This document shows positions 24,715 to 33,907 of a DNA stretch of 64,000 bases, piece by piece. How positions within the stretch are numbered: position 1 is the stretch's first letter; each line of letters starts with the position of its first letter. The translations under genes were made by a program, and so were the position numbers. The notes below the pieces were generated by a model. It worked only from the letters and a program-made list of their open reading frames with translations, was not told the origin of the DNA and made no database searches. The DNA is from Fictibacillus halophilus (GTDB lineage: Bacteria; Bacillota; Bacilli; Bacillales; Fictibacillaceae), in contig NZ_JAEACF010000001.1 in the NCBI RefSeq assembly GCF_016401385.1, forward strand, positions 1,054,001 through 1,118,000, written 5' to 3'.

Positions 24715-26790
24715 ATGGAAAAATACTTAGTCATTGTTGAGTCTCCCGCAAAAGCAAAGACAATAAAAAAATATCTTGGGAGCAAATATGACGTTAAAGC
24801 ATCTATGGGACATGTACGTGATCTTCCCAGAAGCCAGACTGGCGTAGATGTAGAAGCAAACTATGAACCAAAATACATTACGATCCGCGGTAAAGGTCCA
24901 ATTTTAAAAGACTTAAAGACTGCAGCAAAAAAAGCGAAACGCATTTTTCTCGCAGCTGACCCGGATCGCGAAGGTGAAGCAATTGCATGGCATCTTGCTC
25001 ACAGTTTGGACATTGATTTAGATTCTGAATGTAGAGTTGTATTTAATGAGATTACAAAAAATGCGATAAAAGATTCTTTTAAACGACCAAGAAAGATCAA
25101 TATGGACTTAGTTGATGCGCAGCAAGCAAGAAGGGTGTTAGACAGACTAGTAGGATACAAAGTCAGTCCATTATTATGGAAGAAAATTAAAAAGGGCTTG
25201 AGCGCTGGCCGTGTACAGACGGTTGCGGTGCGTTTGATCGTTGAGCGTGAGAAAGAAATTGAAGCTTTCCAACCCGAAGAGTATTGGAAGATCAAAGGAA
25301 TCTTCAGTGCTTCTGGAGAGGATTTTGAAGCTCAGTTTCATGGAGTGGGCGGTAAGAAAAAAGATCTTTCAAATGAAGAAGAAGTTAAAGAGATTCTAAA
25401 CACGATAAAGGGCAAACAATTTAAGATTGATTCTGTTCAGAAAAAAGAAAGACGCAGAAATCCTTCGCCACCTTTCATCACTTCTTCACTACAACAGGAA
25501 GCGGCTAGAAAACTCAACTTCCGTGCTAAAAAGACGATGATGCTCGCACAGCAATTATATGAAGGAATTGATCTCGGAAAAGAAGGTACTGTCGGTCTGA
25601 TCACCTATATGCGTACAGATTCTACACGTATTTCTGATACAGCTAAAACGGAAGCGGCTGAATTCATCGAGAAAGAATATGGAGAGCAGTTCGTGAACAA
25701 ATCAAGAGTGGAAAAGAAATCCGGAAAGAACGCTCAAGATGCCCATGAAGCGATTCGTCCTACTTCTGTTATGTATCACCCACGAGATTTGAAGGCTTAC
25801 CTTTCAAGAGATCAACTGAGACTTTACAAGTTAATCTTTGAACGATTCTTAGCAAGCCAAATGGCATCAGCCATTCTTGATACGATGACTGTGGATCTTG
25901 AGAACAATGGAATCTACTTCCGGGCGACTGGATCAAAAGTTAAGTTTCCTGGATTCATGAAAGTCTATGTTGAAGGCAATGATGATGGAAAAAAAGAAGA
26001 AGATCGTATTCTTCCAGATGTTCAAGAAGGCATGAAAGTCGAGAAGAAAGATCTTGAACCAACTCAGCATTTTACGCAGCCACCTCCTCGCTATACGGAA
26101 GCAAGGCTTGTTCGTACGATGGAAGAACTGGGGATAGGTAGACCTTCAACTTATGCACCAACGCTAGATACGATTCAAAAACGTGGATATGTAGCTCTTG
26201 ACGAAAAGAAATTTATTCCGACAGAACTTGGTGAGCTTGTTTTAGAGATGACACTGGAATTCTTTCCAGAGGTCTTTAACGTTGAATTCACTGCCAAGAT
26301 GGAAAGTGATCTTGACGAGGTAGAAGACGGAAAAGAAAACTGGATCAGAATCATCGATGACTTCTATAAAGGCTTTGAAAAGAAGCTTAAGATTGCAGAA
26401 GAAGAAATGCAAAAAGTAGAGATTAAAGATGAACCAGCCGGTGAAGATTGTGAGAAATGTGGACATGAGATGGTCTATAAGATGGGACGTTTTGGAAAGT
26501 TTATGGCATGCTCAAACTTCCCAGATTGTAGAAACACGAAACCAATCGTGAAAGATATCGGTGTTACGTGTCCAACCTGTCATGAAGGAACAATCGTAGA
26601 GCGGAAGAGTAAGAAAAAAAGACTTTTCTATGGATGTAACCGTTATCCAGATTGTGAATTCGTTTCTTGGGATAAACCTATTGCAAGAACATGTCCGAAG
26701 TGTAATAGTATGTTAGTAGAAAAGAAAACGAAAAAAGGCAAAGTCGTTCAATGTGTATCCTGCGATTATGCTGAAGAGGAAGCAAAGTAA
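24715..26790 (+). CDS. topA: DNA topoisomerase I
   Basis: TopA relaxes negative supercoils. The 691-residue enzyme has an N-terminal TOPRIM domain ([17 protein letters not shown], then [12 protein letters not shown]), the catalytic Tyr298 in [10 protein letters not shown], and three C-terminal four-cysteine zinc-ribbon repeats from about residue 580 ([24 protein letters not shown]). The ATG follows AAAGGGGGAT. trmFO begins 13 bases downstream, so they are probably co-transcribed. Confidence 0.97.
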   Translation: MEKYLVIVESPAKAKTIKKYLGSKYDVKASMGHVRDLPRSQTGVDVEANYEPKYITIRGKGPILKDLKTAAKKAKRIFLAADPDREGEAIAWHLAHSLDIDLDSECRVVFNEITKNAIKDSFKRPRKINMDLVDAQQARRVLDRLVGYKVSPLLWKKIKKGLSAGRVQTVAVRLIVEREKEIEAFQPEEYWKIKGIFSASGEDFEAQFHGVGGKKKDLSNEEEVKEILNTIKGKQFKIDSVQKKERRRNPSPPFITSSLQQEAARKLNFRAKKTMMLAQQLYEGIDLGKEGTVGLITYMRTDSTRISDTAKTEAAEFIEKEYGEQFVNKSRVEKKSGKNAQDAHEAIRPTSVMYHPRDLKAYLSRDQLRLYKLIFERFLASQMASAILDTMTVDLENNGIYFRATGSKVKFPGFMKVYVEGNDDGKKEEDRILPDVQEGMKVEKKDLEPTQHFTQPPPRYTEARLVRTMEELGIGRPSTYAPTLDTIQKRGYVALDEKKFIPTELGELVLEMTLEFFPEVFNVEFTAKMESDLDEVEDGKENWIRIIDDFYKGFEKKLKIAEEEMQKVEIKDEPAGEDCEKCGHEMVYKMGRFGKFMACSNFPDCRNTKPIVKDIGVTCPTCHEGTIVERKSKKKRLFYGCNRYPDCEFVSWDKPIARTCPKCNSMLVEKKTKKGKVVQCVSCDYAEEEAK

Positions 26791-26803
26791 GGAGTTTATC
26801 TTC

Positions 26804-28108
26804 ATGAATCAACATGTTAACGTAATCGGAGCAGGTCTTGCTGGCAGTGAAGCAGCTTGGCAGATCGCTAGCCGAGGAATTCAAGTAAAATTATACGAGA
26901 TGAGACCGGTTAGACAAACGCCGGCTCATCATACAGAGAAGTTTGCAGAACTAGTATGTTCGAACTCACTTCGTGCTAATACGCTAACGAATGCTGTTGG
27001 TGTACTAAAAGAAGAGATGAGAAAATTAAACTCTGTTATTATTTCATCAGCAGATGATTGTGCTGTTCCAGCTGGTGGAGCTTTGGCGGTTGACCGTCAT
27101 GAATTTGCTAGCCTTGTAACAGAGCGAGTTAAGAATCATCCTAATGTAGAAGTAATCACTGAAGAAGTAACAGAGATTCCTGAAGGTCCAACCATTATTG
27201 CAACAGGACCATTAACTTCAGATAACTTATCCAAATCGCTAAACTCGTTAACGGGTGAAGAGTATCTCTATTTTTATGATGCAGCTGCACCGATTATCGA
27301 AGTAGACAGCATCGATATGGACAAGGTGTACTTAAAGTCTCGTTACGACAAAGGTGAAGCAGCCTATCTAAACTGTCCGATGACAGAAGAAGAGTTTGAC
27401 CGTTTTTATGAAGCGTTAATCACTTCTGAAACAGTACCTCTAAAAGAATTTGAAAAAGAGATCTTTTTCGAAGGATGTATGCCAGTAGAAGTTATGGCTA
27501 AAAGAGGGAAGAAAACATTATTGTTCGGACCGATGAAACCAGTAGGTCTCGAAGATCCGAAAACAGGAAAGATTCCATATGCAGTCGTTCAATTAAGACA
27601 AGATAACAGTGCAGGAACTTTATATAATATTGTAGGTTTCCAAACGCATCTTAAATGGGGACCTCAAAAAGAGCTTTTAAGACTGATTCCAGGCTTAGAG
27701 AATGCTGAAGTAGTTCGATATGGAGTAATGCATCGTAATACGTTCTTGAACTCGCCACGCCTCTTAGAAGAGACGTATCAGTTAAAAGCAAGAAAAGACC
27801 TTTTCTTTGCAGGTCAGATGACTGGTGTAGAAGGGTACGTTGAAAGTGCTGCTTCAGGTTTAATCGCTGGAATCAACGCTGCAAAACTGATAAAAGGCGA
27901 AGAACTAGCTGTTTTCCCGAAAGAAACAGCAATCGGAAGCATGGCGTATTATATTACAACGGCTAATCCAGATAATTTCCAGCCGATGAATGCTAACTTT
28001 GGCCTTCTACCACCTCTTGAAAAAAGAATTAAAAACAAACAAGAGCGTAATACAGCTCTAGCAGAAAGAGCATTGGAAACAATTCAGAATTTTATAACAA
28101 ATTTGTGA
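26804..28108 (+). CDS. trmFO: tRNA (uracil-54-C5)-methyltransferase TrmFO
   Basis: This flavin- and methylenetetrahydrofolate-dependent enzyme makes ribothymidine at position 54 of tRNAs. The 434-residue product has the FAD-binding GAGLAG at residues 9-14, CSNSLRANT and YVESAASGL near the end. The frame is open upstream into topA, but the ATG at 26804 behind AAGGAG gives the conserved N-terminus. It belongs to the topA-trmFO-xerC-hslVU-codY order typical of Bacillus. Confidence 0.97.
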   Translation: MNQHVNVIGAGLAGSEAAWQIASRGIQVKLYEMRPVRQTPAHHTEKFAELVCSNSLRANTLTNAVGVLKEEMRKLNSVIISSADDCAVPAGGALAVDRHEFASLVTERVKNHPNVEVITEEVTEIPEGPTIIATGPLTSDNLSKSLNSLTGEEYLYFYDAAAPIIEVDSIDMDKVYLKSRYDKGEAAYLNCPMTEEEFDRFYEALITSETVPLKEFEKEIFFEGCMPVEVMAKRGKKTLLFGPMKPVGLEDPKTGKIPYAVVQLRQDNSAGTLYNIVGFQTHLKWGPQKELLRLIPGLENAEVVRYGVMHRNTFLNSPRLLEETYQLKARKDLFFAGQMTGVEGYVESAASGLIAGINAAKLIKGEELAVFPKETAIGSMAYYITTANPDNFQPMNANFGLLPPLEKRIKNKQERNTALAERALETIQNFITNL

Positions 28109-28122
28109 ACATGTATTGATTT

Positions 28123-28156
28123 AGCCCCTAAATTGTGTTACGATTTAGGGGCTTTG
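28123..28156 (+). terminator. Hairpin between trmFO and xerC
   Basis: AGCCCCTAAAT pairs with ATTTAGGGGCT around a 9-base loop. Only TTTG follows, so termination may be partial, and the stem ends 4 bases before the xerC ribosome-binding site. Confidence 0.6.
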
Positions 28157-28169
28157 TGAGGTGTATGAA

Positions 28170-29075
28170 ATGGTATCAGAACGCCAACATGTGTTGGATT
28201 TCTTGAATTATTTAATGATCGAGAAGAACTGTTCACCTTATACGATTGAACACTATGAAAAAGACATTAATGATTTTACTTCTTTTTTGAAACAGCAAGC
28301 AATCGAAGGATTCGCTGCTGTTTCTTATGTTTTAGTCAGGCAATATTTAGTGACACTTCATGAGAAGAAGTATGCTCGAAATACGGTAGCAAGAAAGATA
28401 TCGGCGATGAGAAGTTTTTATCGGTTCTTAAACCGCGAAAAGATCGTCGAAGAACACAATCCTTTTGCTATGGCATCACTCCCTAAAAAAGCAAGAATGC
28501 TTCCTCAATTTCTTTATGAAAAAGAGTTGGAGAGGCTTTTTAATGTGTCTGATGTTACAACCCCGATGGGACAAAGAAATCAAGCCATCCTCGAAATAAT
28601 GTACGGAACTGGTATTCGTGTCAGTGAATTGTGTAAAATGCAGCTGAAAGATCTTGATTTAAACGTAGAGATAGCGCTTGTAAAAGGAAAAGGAAAAAAA
28701 GAAAGATATGTTCCAGTTGGTTCGTTTGCAAGAGAATCTCTTGAAAAGTATATACAGAACGGCCGCAAGCTGCTGTTAGAAAAAACGGAGAAAAAGTCGG
28801 ATGCATTATTTTTAAACTATAAAGGGGAACCTTTAACCGTTAGAGGCGTAAGAACTATATTAAATAAACTAATTGAGGAATCTTCCCTTACCATACATAT
28901 CAGCCCGCATGTTTTGCGACACACGTTTGCGACGCACATGCTGAATGAAGGCGCAGATCTAAGAGCGGTTCAGGAACTTTTAGGGCACTCTAGCCTTTCC
29001 TCTACACAAGTTTATACACATGTTTCAAAAAGTCATTTGAAAAAAATCTATAATAATGCGCATCCTCGAGCATAA
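28170..29075 (+). CDS. xerC: Tyrosine recombinase XerC (CodV)
   Basis: XerC resolves chromosome dimers at dif with XerD. The 301-residue product has an N-terminal SAM-like core-binding domain and a catalytic domain with Arg150 (GTGIRVSEL), HVLRHTFATHML and Tyr282 (STQVYTHVS). The ATG at 28170 is preferred over the GTG at 28161, because the latter overlaps the GAGGTG ribosome-binding site. It lies just upstream of hslVU-codY, as codV does in B. subtilis. Confidence 0.95.
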   Translation: MVSERQHVLDFLNYLMIEKNCSPYTIEHYEKDINDFTSFLKQQAIEGFAAVSYVLVRQYLVTLHEKKYARNTVARKISAMRSFYRFLNREKIVEEHNPFAMASLPKKARMLPQFLYEKELERLFNVSDVTTPMGQRNQAILEIMYGTGIRVSELCKMQLKDLDLNVEIALVKGKGKKERYVPVGSFARESLEKYIQNGRKLLLEKTEKKSDALFLNYKGEPLTVRGVRTILNKLIEESSLTIHISPHVLRHTFATHMLNEGADLRAVQELLGHSSLSSTQVYTHVSKSHLKKIYNNAHPRA

Positions 29076-29099
29076 AAACAAAAAGGGAGGGATTTTTCA

Positions 29100-29639
29100 A
29101 TGTCAACATTTCATGCTACTACAATTTTTGCGATTCAGCATAACGGCAAATCCGCTATGACTGGAGACGGTCAGGTTACGTTCGGCAACGCGGTTGTTAT
29201 GAAACATACAGCCAAAAAGGTAAGAAAGCTGTTTGGAGGAAAAGTGCTTGCCGGATTTGCGGGCTCGGTTGCAGATGCTTTCACGCTATATGAGAAGTTT
29301 GAGAGCAAGTTGGAAGAATATAGTGGTAATCTGCAGCGTGCTTCAGTAGAGATGGCTAAAGAATGGAGAACAGATCAAGTTCTAAGAAAACTTGAAGCTC
29401 TATTAATCGTAATGAACGAAGAGCATATGTTATTGATTTCAGGTACTGGTGAAGTAATCGAGCCGGACGACGGGATTCTCGCGATTGGATCAGGTGGTAA
29501 TTACGCTCTAGCTGCTGGTCGGGCACTGAAGAATCACGCACCTGAACTCTCTGCAAAAGAAATCGCTCTTGCAGCCTTAAAGACTGCTGGCGAAATTTGT
29601 GTTTACACGAATACAGAGATTGTTTTAGAAGAATTGTAA
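29100..29639 (+). CDS. hslV: ATP-dependent protease subunit HslV (ClpQ/CodW)
   Basis: HslV is the proteolytic double-ring partner of HslU. The 179-residue product starts [13 protein letters not shown], so after Met removal the N-terminal residue is Ser, as reported for B. subtilis CodW, rather than the usual Thr nucleophile immediately before [16 protein letters not shown] is conserved. The ATG follows AAAGGGAGGG. hslU starts 20 bases downstream. Confidence 0.95.
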   Translation: MSTFHATTIFAIQHNGKSAMTGDGQVTFGNAVVMKHTAKKVRKLFGGKVLAGFAGSVADAFTLYEKFESKLEEYSGNLQRASVEMAKEWRTDQVLRKLEALLIVMNEEHMLLISGTGEVIEPDDGILAIGSGGNYALAAGRALKNHAPELSAKEIALAALKTAGEICVYTNTEIVLEEL

Positions 29640-29659
29640 AAAGTAAAGGAGCGGTTGCA

Positions 29660-31054
29660 ATGAACAGTCAATTAACTCCAAGACAGATTGTGGAAAAGTT
29701 AGATCAGTATATTATAGGTCAAAATGATGCTAAAAAAGCTGTCGCTGTTGCGCTTCGAAATCGCTATAGAAGAAGTTTGCTCGACGACAAGCTGCGTGAT
29801 GAAGTCTCACCTAAAAATATTCTGATGATCGGACCTACTGGTGTAGGAAAGACAGAGATTGCTAGAAGATTAGCAAAATTAGCTCAAGCTCCTTTCATTA
29901 AACTTGAAGCAACTAAATTCACCGAAGTTGGTTATGTTGGACGTGACGTTGATTCAATGGTTCGTGACCTGGTAGAAACTTCAGTAAGACTTGTAAAAGA
30001 GTTAAAGATGAATGATGTAAAGGACAAAGCAGAGCAAAATGCCAACAAAAGACTTGTAGAGCTTTTAGTTCCTGGTAAAAAAACAGAAACGAGCTTTAAA
30101 AACCCGTTAGAAATGTTTTTTGGTGGCGGTAATCAAGAGCAAGAGCAAAAACCACAGCAAGATGACGCTGCCGACCTTAGACAGAGACGAAACCAAATGG
30201 CGCAAAAGCTGGCGCTAGGGGAGATGGAGGATCATCTTGTTACGGTAGAAGTTGAAGAACAGAACCCTTCAATGCTAGACATGTTCCAAGGTTCAGGCAT
30301 AGAACAAGTAGGAATGAACATGCAGGACATGATCGGCGGTCTTATGCCGAAGAAAAAGAAAAAACGAAAACTCACTGTTCGAGAAGCTCGTAAAGTATTG
30401 ACACAAGATGAAGCGGCTAAGCTAATCGATATGGACGATGTTACGAGTGAAGCAGTTTACAAGACCGAACAAACAGGTATTATATTTATAGATGAGATCG
30501 ATAAGATTGCAGGAAAGAACCAAAACTCTGCGGATGTGAGCCGTGAAGGTGTTCAGAGAGACATTCTTCCGATCGTTGAAGGTTCTACGGTAATGACGAA
30601 ATATGGCTCGATCAAGACAGATCATATCCTCTTTATCGCAGCCGGAGCTTTTCACATTTCAAAACCTTCAGATCTCATTCCAGAGCTACAAGGAAGATTT
30701 CCGATCCGAGTTGAACTAAATAGCTTGTCTGTTGAGGATTTTACACGTATATTAATAGAGCCTGATAATGCGATCATAAAACAGTATAAAGCTCTATTGA
30801 GTACGGAAGGTATAAATGTTGAATTTTCTGACGATGCTATTGCTAAGATTGCAAGCATTGCCTATGAAGTGAATCAAGACACCGATAATATCGGAGCACG
30901 AAGACTTCATACCATATTGGAGCGCTTATTAGAAGATCTATCTTTTGAAGCGCCTGATATCAGCTTAGATCAAATTACCATTACACCCGAGTATGTAGAA
31001 GAAAAACTGGCTAACATCGCAAAGAACAAGGATCTGAGCCAATATATATTATAG
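29660..31054 (+). CDS. hslU: ATP-dependent protease ATPase subunit HslU (ClpY)
   Basis: HslU unfolds substrates for HslV. The 464-residue AAA+ protein has Walker A GPTGVGKT at residues 58-65, GYVGRDV (the pore loop), a glutamine-rich I domain (about 130-230), [10 protein letters not shown] (Walker B) and GARRLHT (sensor 2). The frame extends upstream to 29597 inside hslV, but the ATG at 29660 behind AAAGGAGCGG is the start. Confidence 0.97.
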   Translation: MNSQLTPRQIVEKLDQYIIGQNDAKKAVAVALRNRYRRSLLDDKLRDEVSPKNILMIGPTGVGKTEIARRLAKLAQAPFIKLEATKFTEVGYVGRDVDSMVRDLVETSVRLVKELKMNDVKDKAEQNANKRLVELLVPGKKTETSFKNPLEMFFGGGNQEQEQKPQQDDAADLRQRRNQMAQKLALGEMEDHLVTVEVEEQNPSMLDMFQGSGIEQVGMNMQDMIGGLMPKKKKKRKLTVREARKVLTQDEAAKLIDMDDVTSEAVYKTEQTGIIFIDEIDKIAGKNQNSADVSREGVQRDILPIVEGSTVMTKYGSIKTDHILFIAAGAFHISKPSDLIPELQGRFPIRVELNSLSVEDFTRILIEPDNAIIKQYKALLSTEGINVEFSDDAIAKIASIAYEVNQDTDNIGARRLHTILERLLEDLSFEAPDISLDQITITPEYVEEKLANIAKNKDLSQYIL

Positions 31055-31078
31055 GATGCAGTAGGAGGAAGAAATACA

Positions 31079-31858
31079 ATGAATTTATTGAACAAAGCAA
31101 GAAGTATCAACTCGATGCTTCAACAAACAGGTGGAAAACAAGTAAACTTTAAAGAGATGGCTGAAACACTTAGCACGGTGATTGAAGCAAATATTTTTGT
31201 AGTCAGTCGTCGTGGTAAACTGCTAGGCCTCGCTCTTAAACAAGAAATTGAGAACGAGCGTATGAAGAAGATGATCGAGGATCGTCAATTCCCTACAGAT
31301 TACACGAAAAATCTTTTCAACATTACGGAATCTCTTTCAAACATTGATATAGAGAGCGATTATACGGCATTTCCTGTTGAAAACAAAGACTTGTTCTCTA
31401 CAGGATTAACGACGATTGTACCGATCGTAGGTGGTGGTGAAAGATTAGGAACTCTTATTCTTTCTAGACTGTCTACATCTTTCGAAGAAGATGATCTTGT
31501 TCTTGCTGAGTATGGTGCTACAGTAGTTGGAATGGAGATCCTTCGCGAGAAAGCGGAAGAAATCGAAGAGGAAGCTCGTAACAAAGCTGTTGTACAAATG
31601 GCTATAAGTTCATTATCTTACAGTGAGCTTGAAGCAATCGAACACATTTTTGAAGAATTAGAAGGAAACGAAGGATTACTAGTAGCAAGTAAGATTGCAG
31701 ACAGAGTGGGCATTACTAGATCTGTAATCGTAAATGCGCTTCGTAAATTAGAGAGTGCTGGTGTAATTGAATCACGTTCTCTAGGTATGAAGGGTACTTA
31801 TATCAAAGTGTTAAATGATAAGTTCTTGCTTGAACTTGAAAAGCTTAAAACTTCATAA
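31079..31858 (+). CDS. codY: GTP-sensing global transcriptional repressor CodY
   Basis: CodY senses GTP and branched-chain amino acids and represses stationary-phase genes. The 259-residue protein has an N-terminal GAF-type domain (about 1-155) and a winged helix ([20 protein letters not shown] near residues 207-226), the same length as B. subtilis CodY. The ATG follows TAGGAGGAAG. It closes the xerC-hslVU-codY unit and lies just upstream of the flagellar operon. Confidence 0.97.
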   Translation: MNLLNKARSINSMLQQTGGKQVNFKEMAETLSTVIEANIFVVSRRGKLLGLALKQEIENERMKKMIEDRQFPTDYTKNLFNITESLSNIDIESDYTAFPVENKDLFSTGLTTIVPIVGGGERLGTLILSRLSTSFEEDDLVLAEYGATVVGMEILREKAEEIEEEARNKAVVQMAISSLSYSELEAIEHIFEELEGNEGLLVASKIADRVGITRSVIVNALRKLESAGVIESRSLGMKGTYIKVLNDKFLLELEKLKTS

Positions 31859-31872
31859 TTATTAATAATCAG

Positions 31873-31907
31873 AACCAGCTCTGTATAACCAGAGCTGGTT
31901 TTTTTTG
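31873..31907 (+). terminator. Strong terminator after codY
   Basis: AACCAGCTCTG pairs perfectly with CAGAGCTGGTT around a 6-base loop and is followed by TTTTTT. It separates the codY unit from the flagellar operon. Confidence 0.95.
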
Positions 31908-31955
31908 TTTATTAAAAATGACTGTTTACGTATACATTGTTGCTTTCCGAAAGTA

Positions 31956-32211
31956 GTTGATTTCCGCTCCAAGTGCTTCGCTTTCCGCTGGGCAGCCGGT
32001 GAGCCACATTCGTACGTTTTACTCTTAAGTGTTTCACCTGTCTAGTTGCAGTGGCTAGCCCCTCGAGGTCAAAAGCTAAATGGTCAAGAAGGCAAAGTGC
32101 GTCTTCCAAGCCCGTCCTACTTTTACTTGTCGAGGCTGAACAAGCCACTTTCACTATGAGGACTGCCGGCCAGTCCTAGCCTAGAATCTCACACCTTCCA
32201 CTACAATCAAC
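31956..32211 (+). repeat. Intergenic inverted-repeat element, copy 4 (256 bp, composite)
   Basis: The left end GTTGATTTCCGC leads to GCTTCGCTTTCCGCTGGG and GGTGAGCC, then AGTGTTTCACCTG. The right end has TCTCACACCTTCCAC and closes with AATCAAC at 32211. The middle (32040-32156) looks like a different hairpin element. The remaining part of the 820-bp gap 31859-32678 holds the codY terminator, an A+T-rich stretch and the flgB promoter, with no gene. Confidence 0.78.
32040..32156 (+). repeat. Second hairpin element nested in copy 4
   Basis: It starts TGTCTAGTTGCAG. The arm AGTGGCTAGCCCCTCGAGGT (about 32050-32069) is roughly complementary to ACTTGTCGAGGCTGAACAAG plus CCACT (about 32125-32149), giving a long imperfect hairpin. 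It has no counterpart in the other four copies of the outer repeat. Similar CTAGCCCCTCGAGGTC sequences are, to my recollection, common between genes in Bacillaceae. Confidence 0.65.
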
Positions 32212-32588
32212 TGTCATAGGGGTAAATAAAAAAAGCAAAAACCTTTTAGAAAAGAGCCTTTAAAAAAGACTGCTTATAAGAATGTTTGCTTATAGCGGGA
32301 AAGATTTACTCCTATGGTTTAAATCAGCGATTTTTTATACGAAGATTGACGAAGATTGATAGTAAAAATCTTTAAAAAAGGAGTATTAAAATCTTCTAAT
32401 ATCTGATAAATAGAAATACTCAACAGACTTATTTGTGAAAAAATTGTATATTAAATGCAAACGTGGTAAAGAGGTACCAAAAACCGTATAAATATAGGGA
32501 TTTTATTACTATTTTTAAAATTAGGCATAAAGTCACGGTCGAAATATAGTCCTTTCTATCGAAAAAAGTCAGTTTGGGAAAAAATACA

Positions 32589-32618
32589 TAGACACTTTTT
32601 GGATAAATCACTTAAAAT
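32589..32618 (+). promoter_or_regulatory. Predicted SigA promoter of the fla/che operon
   Basis: TAGACA (32589-32594) and TAAAAT (32613-32618), spaced by 18 bases, lie 60 bases before flgB. Each hexamer has one mismatch. I found no convincing SigD promoter in this gap. Confidence 0.6.
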
Positions 32619-32678
32619 ATGATGGTGAGGTAAGATTTAACATAAATTGAAACTTCTATAGTAAAAAAGAGGGAAGTG

Positions 32679-33065
32679 GTGGACTTGTTCTCTAGTTCAG
32701 TCATGAAAAACCTTGAGATGGCATTAGATGGATCAGCATTAAAACAAAAGACCATTTCAAATAACTTGGCTAATGTGGACACACCTGGATATAAAGCAAA
32801 AGAAACTGTTTTTAACCAGGAACTCAAAAAAAGCTTGCAGGCACATCGAACAGATCAGCGTCATTTTTCATTCGGTACTGAATCATCATCTTCTTTTCAT
32901 GTGAAAGAGAAAACGAATACTGTGATGAATCATAATGGAAATAATGTTGATGTAGATAAAGAGATGGCAGAATTAGCAAAGAATCAGCTTTATTATCAGA
33001 CACTTGTACAGCGGATTAATGGAAAGTTTAATTCAATTAAGATGGTTGTTAAAGGTGGGAGATAA
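32679..33065 (+). CDS. flgB: Flagellar basal body rod protein FlgB
   Basis: FlgB is the proximal rod subunit and the first gene of the fla/che operon. The product is about 128 residues with the rod signature ISNNLANVDTPGYKAK near residues 28-43 and a C-terminal YYQTLVQRINGKF helix. Two GTG codons (32676, 32679) and a TTG (32685) lie behind AGAGGG; 32679 gives the best spacing among family-like starts. flgC follows 2 bases downstream. Confidence 0.93.
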   Translation: MDLFSSSVMKNLEMALDGSALKQKTISNNLANVDTPGYKAKETVFNQELKKSLQAHRTDQRHFSFGTESSSSFHVKEKTNTVMNHNGNNVDVDKEMAELAKNQLYYQTLVQRINGKFNSIKMVVKGGR

Positions 33066-33067
33066 AT

Positions 33068-33514
33068 ATGGGAGTTTTTGATGCAATGAATGTATCGGCA
33101 TCCGGTTTAACCGCTCAACGGCTTAGAATGGATGTTGCTTCCTCTAATATGGCAAATGTCGATTCGACACGTGGGGAATTTAAAAACGGTGTATGGGAAC
33201 CGTATCGACGCAAAATGGTCGTGTTAGGTGCGGGTGAATCTAGTTTTAAAAACATGTTTAATAAGGCTGTCAATAATGGGAAAATGTCTGGTGTTAAAGT
33301 AAATGGAGTAGTCAATGATCAAACGCCATTCAAAACGGTTTATCAACCTGAACATCCTGATGCGAACGAAGAAGGATTTGTTCAACTTCCAAATGTAGAC
33401 CCACTAAAAGAGATGGTCGATTTAATGAGTGCAACTCGATCTTATGAAGCAAATGTTACTGCATTAAACGCAGCAAAAGGCATGTACTTAAAAGCATTAG
33501 AAATTGGCCGTTAG
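33068..33514 (+). CDS. flgC: Flagellar basal body rod protein FlgC
   Basis: FlgC is a proximal rod subunit. The 148-residue product has the N-terminal rod motif (SSNMANVDSTRGEF, near residues 26-39) and the conserved C-terminal VDLMSATRSYEANVTALNAA helix. It begins 2 bases after flgB behind GGTGGGAG and is followed by fliE. Confidence 0.95.
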   Translation: MGVFDAMNVSASGLTAQRLRMDVASSNMANVDSTRGEFKNGVWEPYRRKMVVLGAGESSFKNMFNKAVNNGKMSGVKVNGVVNDQTPFKTVYQPEHPDANEEGFVQLPNVDPLKEMVDLMSATRSYEANVTALNAAKGMYLKALEIGR

Positions 33515-33526
33515 GGGTGTTGAAAC

Positions 33527-33826
33527 ATGGACAAAATTTCAATCGGTTCACTTCAGAATATTAGTAACCCTACATCGGTTGCAAAAGTGACACCATATGA
33601 AGCTCAAGAAGATTTTAAAAGCTATCTAAAGGGAGCTTTAGATACGTTAAGTGAAACGCAAGCGCAATCTAATCAAGCTACTCAAGGTTTGATGAACGGA
33701 AACATGGATAATCTTCACCAAGTGATGATTACTGCCGAAAAAGCAAGTGTAACGATGCAAACGACTCTTGAGATTCGTAATAAAGTTGTTGAGGCCTACC
33801 AGGAAATTATGAGGATGCAAGTATAG
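33527..33826 (+). CDS. fliE: Flagellar hook-basal body protein FliE
   Basis: FliE links the MS ring to the rod. The 99-residue helical protein ends with the conserved TTLEIRNKVVEAYQEIMRMQV. The ATG lies behind TTAGGGGTG. An 81-base gap separates it from fliF; I see no terminator or clear promoter in that gap. Confidence 0.95.
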   Translation: MDKISIGSLQNISNPTSVAKVTPYEAQEDFKSYLKGALDTLSETQAQSNQATQGLMNGNMDNLHQVMITAEKASVTMQTTLEIRNKVVEAYQEIMRMQV

Positions 33827-33907
33827 GCTCTGTTATATAATTCGATATTAGCATTCGATTTTGGGGGTATCTATTAAAAATTTTTATTGCGTTTATCGGG
33901 GGAAAAA

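Noticed and set aside
31912-32154. 80-codon - strand frame in the codY-flgB gap
   Set aside because: It is read through repeat copy 4; short frames in such repeats are frequent and have no initiation signal or conserved protein match I recognise.
32512-32545. SigD-like promoter (TAAA and GTCGAAAT) before flgB
   Set aside because: Only 5 of 8 -10 positions match and the spacer is 18 bases, longer than the usual 14-16.
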